From assembly GCA_963784885.1 (NCBI GenBank), contig CAWATA010000006.1, positions 1-64,000 on the forward strand: a DNA stretch of 64,000 nt, given 5' to 3'. The notes under the pieces were generated by a model, which saw nothing but the letters and a program-made list of their open reading frames with translations, did not search any database and had not been told where the DNA came from. The DNA is from RHKX01 sp963784885 (GTDB taxonomy: Bacteria; Actinomycetota; Thermoleophilia; Solirubrobacterales; 70-9). The position numbers were made by a program, and so were the translations under genes. Each line of letters opens with the position of its first letter. Position 1 is the first letter of the stretch. Shown piece after piece: positions 60,033-64,000 of this stretch.

Positions 60033-60821
60033 TCAGCGCACCTCGAGCTCGCGCTTCCGCGACGCCGTCAGCAGCCGGGCGACCAGATCGTCGATCTCGG
60101 CGGTCGAGAAGTTGCCGGCTCGGACCGCGGTGTCGTAGACGATTCCGCCCGGGTAGGCGAGGACGATCGTCGGGCAGACGCCGACGCGGTAGAGGTTCGA
60201 CACCGCGCCGTCGCGGTCGAGGCCGACCGGCACCCGCCACCCCCTGTCGCGGGCGATGCCGGCAACCGTCCCGGGATCGTCGCGGACGTCGATGCTGAGG
60301 AAGTTCGCCCGGCCCCGGTAGCGGCTCGCGACCTCGTCGAAGGCGTCCTGGCTGGGAATGCAGTTGCCGCCGCGGGTGAACCAGAACGAGATCGCAAGCG
60401 GCCGGCCGAAGAGATCGCAAACCCGGATCGCACCCTCGGTTTCGATCCGGCAGGCGGGGGTGCGGCGGTCGTCCTCGGGGCAGGGATTCCGCGAGCTCTC
60501 GCAGTCGTCCTGGGCGACGTTGGCGTCGGCATCGATCCCGGCCAGCGCGTCGGGCACCGCGAACTCGGCCAGCGGCAGGCCGCGCCCGAGCTCGATCCCG
60601 GCATCGTCGTCCTTGAGCAGGTTCAGCAGCGCGACGACGATCAGCGCGACGAAGGCGAGACCGACGAACATCGAATAGCGGCCGCTCGGCCGCGGTCGGC
60701 CGCGGCTCTCGAGCCCGCGCGGAGGCTTGTCCGGTTCGCGCTGCGCAGGCGGCTCGCCGTCGTCGCGATCACCGTCGTCGTCCGGCCACCACCCGCCGTC
60801 CTTGCCGCGGTCGTCGCTCAT
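60033..60821 (-). CDS. Membrane-anchored thioredoxin-like protein lacking CxxC
   Basis: A 262-residue protein. Charged N-terminus (to about 50), one membrane helix (MFVGLAFVALIVVALLNLL), then a TlpA/redoxin-like domain. Where thioredoxins have WCxxC this has WFTRGGNC, so only one Cys is kept. A second group of Cys (DDCESSRNPCPEDD, ACRIETE, RVCDLF) lies before it. It may bind a partner or work with the other Cys pairs instead of the canonical site. It starts just past the RND gene stop on the same strand. Confidence 0.65.
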   Translation of the reverse strand: MSDDRGKDGGWWPDDDGDRDDGEPPAQREPDKPPRGLESRGRPRPSGRYSMFVGLAFVALIVVALLNLLKDDDAGIELGRGLPLAEFAVPDALAGIDADANVAQDDCESSRNPCPEDDRRTPACRIETEGAIRVCDLFGRPLAISFWFTRGGNCIPSQDAFDEVASRYRGRANFLSIDVRDDPGTVAGIARDRGWRVPVGLDRDGAVSNLYRVGVCPTIVLAYPGGIVYDTAVRAGNFSTAEIDDLVARLLTASRKRELEVR

Positions 60822-60822
60822 C

Positions 60823-63399
60823 TCAGGCGCGCGCGTCCGCGCTTCTGCCCGGACGCTCCGGTCGAAGCCGGCGGCGCAGCGACGGCAGCGGGTGGAAACC
60901 CTGCTCGGCCCAGACCAGGGCCGCGGGCAGGACGAGCATTACGCCGGCGAGCGCGACGGTCAGGTCGACGACGGTGACGATCCCGAAGTCGCGAAGCATC
61001 GTGATCCGGCTGAATGCGAGGACGCCGAATCCGGCGATCGAGGTGACACCCGAAGCGAGCACAGCCGTCCCGGTACGGGCGTAGGTCGAGCGCAACGCCT
61101 CGCCGACGCTCAGACCCCGGCCGCGCTCCTCGTGGTAGCGGGCGGCGAGGATCACGCTGAACTCGGTAGCGACCGCGATCACGAGCGCCCCCAGCGTCGC
61201 CGACATCGGATTCAGCGGAATGTCGATCGCCTCGAGGACGAGCGCCGACCAGCCGGTGGCGAGGGCGATCGGCAGCAGCGGCACGAGCGCCCGCGAGGGC
61301 GAGCGGTAGACGGCCAGCAGCACGAGCCCGACCGCGATCAGGCCGGCGACGGCGAGCCAGTACCGGGATCCCGAGAGCTCGGCGCTCGCATCGGCGGTCA
61401 GCACGGGCAACCCGACGACCTCGGCGTCGACGCCGCCGGGCGGATCGAGCTCGGTGCGGATGTCGGCGATCAGTTGCTCCTGCTCGTCGAGCGGCAGCAC
61501 CGGGATCAGAAACGACATCGCCGCGACGTCCCCGGCGTCGGATCGCGAGAGGATCGCCTGCGAGAAGTACTCGGGAACGGCCCCGAGGACGGCGTCGATC
61601 CGCGCCTGGTCGACGGGGCGTCCGGAGCTCAGGTCGAAGAGGTCGGAGAGAGCGGGCCCGGGGCAGAGCTCCGCTGACTCGGCGAGGCAGTTCGTCGTCT
61701 TCGCCCCGAAGCCGTGCTCGCTCAGGACCCGCTGCTTGAAGTCGCTCATCCAGGTGATCGCTGCCGGAGAAGTGACGTCGCCGGAGAGGATCACGTCGAG
61801 CTCCTGCGAGACACCCGTCGCGGCCTGGAGCCGGTCCACCGACTGCAGCGCGGGCAGATCGGAGGGAACGAGCTCGCGGATGTCGGAGATCACCCTCGTC
61901 CCGGTGCCGGCCACCCAACCGGTCACGGCGAGGACGGCGGCGACGATCAACACCCGGCCGGGCTGCTGGATCGAAGCGGCGAGCGCCCGGCTCCAACCGT
62001 CGACGCTTCTCCGTCGCACCGCGGTCGCGATGGCCGCGGCGCGGCTCCTGGCGGCGGCGAGCGATCGCGCGGCATCGCTCTCGCGGAGCCCGCCCGCCGT
62101 TCCGGAGCGGCCCGCGTCAGCGGGGACCCGGGCCATCGACAGGGCGGCGAGCCCGGCGGTCATCGAGATCGCGAGGGCGGCGGCGATGCCCGCGACGAGG
62201 GCGATGGCGAACTCACGGACCATCGGGATCGGCGATAGCGTCAGGGTGAGGAAGCCGACGCCGGTCGCAAGCGCCGCCGTGGCGATCACCGGGCCGCCGC
62301 GGACCGCCGCGACGACGGCGGAGGCGGGCGGGCGGCGGCCCTCGGAGGCAGCCTCGCGGAACCGCGCCTGAAGTTGGATGGCGTAGTCGACCGCGAGGCC
62401 GATGACCACCGGCAGCACCGCAACCGAGGCCATCGTCAACGAGCCGCCGAGCAGCGAGAGCAGGCCGAATGCGAAGCCCGCTGACCCGATCGCGGTGACG
62501 AGCGGCAGCAGTCGCAGCGGCGGGCCGAACACCAGCAGCAGGACGATCGCCATCACGACCAGCGCCGCCGAGAAGAGCAGCGCGATCTGCCCGCCGAGCT
62601 CGTCGGCCAGGCCCTGTACGACGACCGGGATCCCGGAGATCTCGTAGCGACCGTCTCGCAACGCGAACTGCTCCTCGCCGATCGCGGTGCGAATCAGCCC
62701 GATCGCCTCGCGGCGCTCGGACTCCGTGACGTCGGGCTGGAGGCGGACCGAGATCAGGGCTCCGCGCTCGCTCGGGAACAGGTAGCCGAACTTCGATTTC
62801 GGCGGCGCCCCCGGGAGGGTCTGGTCGAAGACGATCGAGGAGACGAACTCCGCGTTGTCGATCGAGAGGCCCTGGAGGACGGTCGCCGGACTGAGACCCG
62901 TCTGGAGGAACTGCCTGATCGCCCGTTGCTGTTCCGCGGGCGAGGCATCGCGGAGCGACTGGATCTGCTGGACGATCGCCTCGTTCGAGCGGGCCGCAGC
63001 CTCGTTGATGAACGTGGCCGGGCCGAAGACGACGCGCGTTGCCCCGAGCTCGGCGATGTCCTGGCAGACCGGAGCGGCGAACTGGCCGCTGGTGTCAGGC
63101 CGCCCGGCGAGACACGTCTCGAGCGCGAGCAGCCGCTGGACGTCGCTCGTCAGCATCAACTTCCTCAGATCGCCCTCGGCGAGGACGACGATCGCGTCGT
63201 CGCCGAACCGCTCGCGGAACTGCTGCGTACCCTCGTAGGCCGGCGAGCCGTTGTCGACGAGCTTGTCGGTCCCGGCGTCGGGAGAGAGCCGCAGCGCCCC
63301 GACGACGGCGACGATCGCGACGATCGAGACCACGCCCGCGATCGCGGCGGCCGGATGGGTCACCGACCACTCTCCTATGCGCCCCAGTACCCGCCTCAC
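60823..63399 (-). CDS. RND/MMPL-family transporter
   Basis: A protein of 858 residues with two RND halves. A first membrane helix (residues 16-38), a large exterior domain, six helices, then a repeat of the same layout. MMPL-family marks: YEGTQQFRERFGDDAIVVL, VLPVVIGLAVDYAIQLQARF (conserved Asp-Tyr proton-relay segment), and NPMSATLGALVIAVATEFSVILAARYHEE in the second half. Such proteins move lipids or lipid-like cargo (hopanoid, mycolate-type) out of the membrane using the proton gradient. GTG start. Intact. Confidence 0.85.
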   Translation of the reverse strand: MRRVLGRIGEWSVTHPAAAIAGVVSIVAIVAVVGALRLSPDAGTDKLVDNGSPAYEGTQQFRERFGDDAIVVLAEGDLRKLMLTSDVQRLLALETCLAGRPDTSGQFAAPVCQDIAELGATRVVFGPATFINEAAARSNEAIVQQIQSLRDASPAEQQRAIRQFLQTGLSPATVLQGLSIDNAEFVSSIVFDQTLPGAPPKSKFGYLFPSERGALISVRLQPDVTESERREAIGLIRTAIGEEQFALRDGRYEISGIPVVVQGLADELGGQIALLFSAALVVMAIVLLLVFGPPLRLLPLVTAIGSAGFAFGLLSLLGGSLTMASVAVLPVVIGLAVDYAIQLQARFREAASEGRRPPASAVVAAVRGGPVIATAALATGVGFLTLTLSPIPMVREFAIALVAGIAAALAISMTAGLAALSMARVPADAGRSGTAGGLRESDAARSLAAARSRAAAIATAVRRRSVDGWSRALAASIQQPGRVLIVAAVLAVTGWVAGTGTRVISDIRELVPSDLPALQSVDRLQAATGVSQELDVILSGDVTSPAAITWMSDFKQRVLSEHGFGAKTTNCLAESAELCPGPALSDLFDLSSGRPVDQARIDAVLGAVPEYFSQAILSRSDAGDVAAMSFLIPVLPLDEQEQLIADIRTELDPPGGVDAEVVGLPVLTADASAELSGSRYWLAVAGLIAVGLVLLAVYRSPSRALVPLLPIALATGWSALVLEAIDIPLNPMSATLGALVIAVATEFSVILAARYHEERGRGLSVGEALRSTYARTGTAVLASGVTSIAGFGVLAFSRITMLRDFGIVTVVDLTVALAGVMLVLPAALVWAEQGFHPLPSLRRRLRPERPGRSADARA

Positions 63400-63657
63400 G
63401 GCTCAGAGATTAGGGGTCGGTGTCCCGGGGTCGGGAGGCGGAGTTCCACGAGGGGCCGAGAGGTGAAGCCACCGCCTCCGCACTTCGTGCTGAGTGTCGG
63501 CGGCGGCTTCCCCTCTCGGCCTGCAGACGGGCGACCGTAGCCCGATCCTCGGCGCACGAGCCACGAGAGAGGGGACGCTGGCTTGGGCGAGCGAGATATC
63601 CACCACCGCTGCAGCACCCGCTGTTAGGTTCCGCGGAGCCAACGCGAAGGAGGACAA
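63400..63657. other. Intergenic region between divergent RND and VOC genes
   Basis: About 258 bases holding promoters for both divergent genes. No gene is evident. No structure I could support. Confidence 0.4.
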
Positions 63658-64000
63658 ATGCCCAGAGGCCTCGACCACATCGACCTCGCGGTGAGTGATG
63701 TTGAACGCTCTCTTGCCTTCTACCTCGGAATGCTCGGCCCCCTCGGGCTCAGGGTCGAGGGTCGGTTTGAGACCTACCGCGAAACCGAGGAGGTCGTCTA
63801 CCTCGGCTTCGGTCAGAAACATGTCTTCGGAGGCCAGCCAGAGACACGGCTCGGCCTCCGTAAGGCCGACGGAGGTGAGCACCACTACTACGGAGTGGGG
63901 ATCGAACACCTCGCATTCACGGTCGACAGCCGAAGCGAAGTCGACGAGGCCTATCAGCGGTGTGTGGATATGGGCGCACGGATCCAGGTCACGCCGGAGG
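63658..64000 (+). CDS. VOC-family (glyoxalase-like) protein, cut by right edge
   Basis: About 114 residues before the window ends. MPRGLDHIDLAVSDVERSLAFYLGMLGPLG is the usual first beta-alpha unit; GVGIEHLAFTVDSRSEVDEAYQRCVDMG the next. His in DHID and in EHLAF are probable metal ligands. GAAGGAGGACAA precedes the ATG. Substrate unknown. Confidence 0.85.
   Translation, partial: MPRGLDHIDLAVSDVERSLAFYLGMLGPLGLRVEGRFETYRETEEVVYLGFGQKHVFGGQPETRLGLRKADGGEHHYYGVGIEHLAFTVDSRSEVDEAYQRCVDMGARIQVTPE

Overview
The window is almost certainly two unrelated bacterial genomes joined at about position 25,403. Bases 1 to about 25,400 have moderate GC (roughly half G+C by eye), read like a Gram-negative genome (OmpA-type protein, DedA, periplasmic HtrA, secreted sulfatase), and carry many genes with indels. 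From about 25,403 to the end the DNA is very GC-rich (about 70% by eye) with codon use and gene content of a high-GC actinomycete. An actinobacterial-type integration host factor, LigC-type ligase, lipoprotein thiamine-precursor transporter and many ATGA-coupled starts make class Thermoleophilia my best guess. The join falls inside the last residues of a PAS/PP2C phosphatase gene and inside a P-type ATPase gene, with no mobile element, so I read it as a chimeric contig rather than gene transfer.

Left part: a DedA membrane protein cut by the window edge, an NTF2-like protein, an HtrA-like protease with damaged frame, a site-2 protease with CBS domains, an OmpA-domain coiled-coil protein, an MscS remnant, and a CorC/HlyC-type membrane protein (copy 1). 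Then comes a three-gene unit of ATP-grasp ligase, QEGLA-motif metallopeptidase and N-formylglutamate amidohydrolase-like gene (the last broken by frameshifts). It is followed by class II fumarase, chromate transporter, short alpha-glucan phosphorylase, CorA and 6-phosphofructokinase, then a second copy of the CorC gene within a 1,375-bp repeat that differs at three bases. After that lie a truncated DUF362 gene, an SDR with Arg for the catalytic Lys, a sulfatase and the broken PAS/PP2C gene.

Right part: truncated P-type ATPase and pyruvate kinase (start-stop overlap); a minus-strand group of crotonase, SAM methyltransferase and GST-like protein; LigC ligase; a membrane PI-PLC-like protein; L-2-hydroxyglutarate oxidase; long-chain-type acyl-CoA dehydrogenase; FKBP and TrpB2; DUF4126; thiolase; rhodanese; a proline-rich membrane protein; and a 48-residue zinc-ribbon-like protein missing one Cys. 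Next are a PAS protein translationally coupled to a metallo-beta-lactamase fold hydrolase, and a nitrogen locus (amt, PII without Tyr51, two tandem S51 peptidases). A MoxR ATPase/VWA pair with small neighbours follows, then a TPP riboswitch driving an ABC importer for a thiamine precursor. The remainder holds a three-unit tandem repeat, AlkA-type glycosylase, alpha-oxoamine synthase, mIHF, several small membrane or uncharacterised proteins, a TlpA-like protein, an RND/MMPL transporter and a VOC protein cut by the right edge.

I saw no rRNA, tRNA, CRISPR array, transposase or phage gene. The most interesting biology is the QEGLA/ATP-grasp/amidohydrolase unit and the amt-PII-double peptidase locus. 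The most important structural points are the chimeric join, the recent CorC gene duplication and the cluster of frameshifts in the left part.
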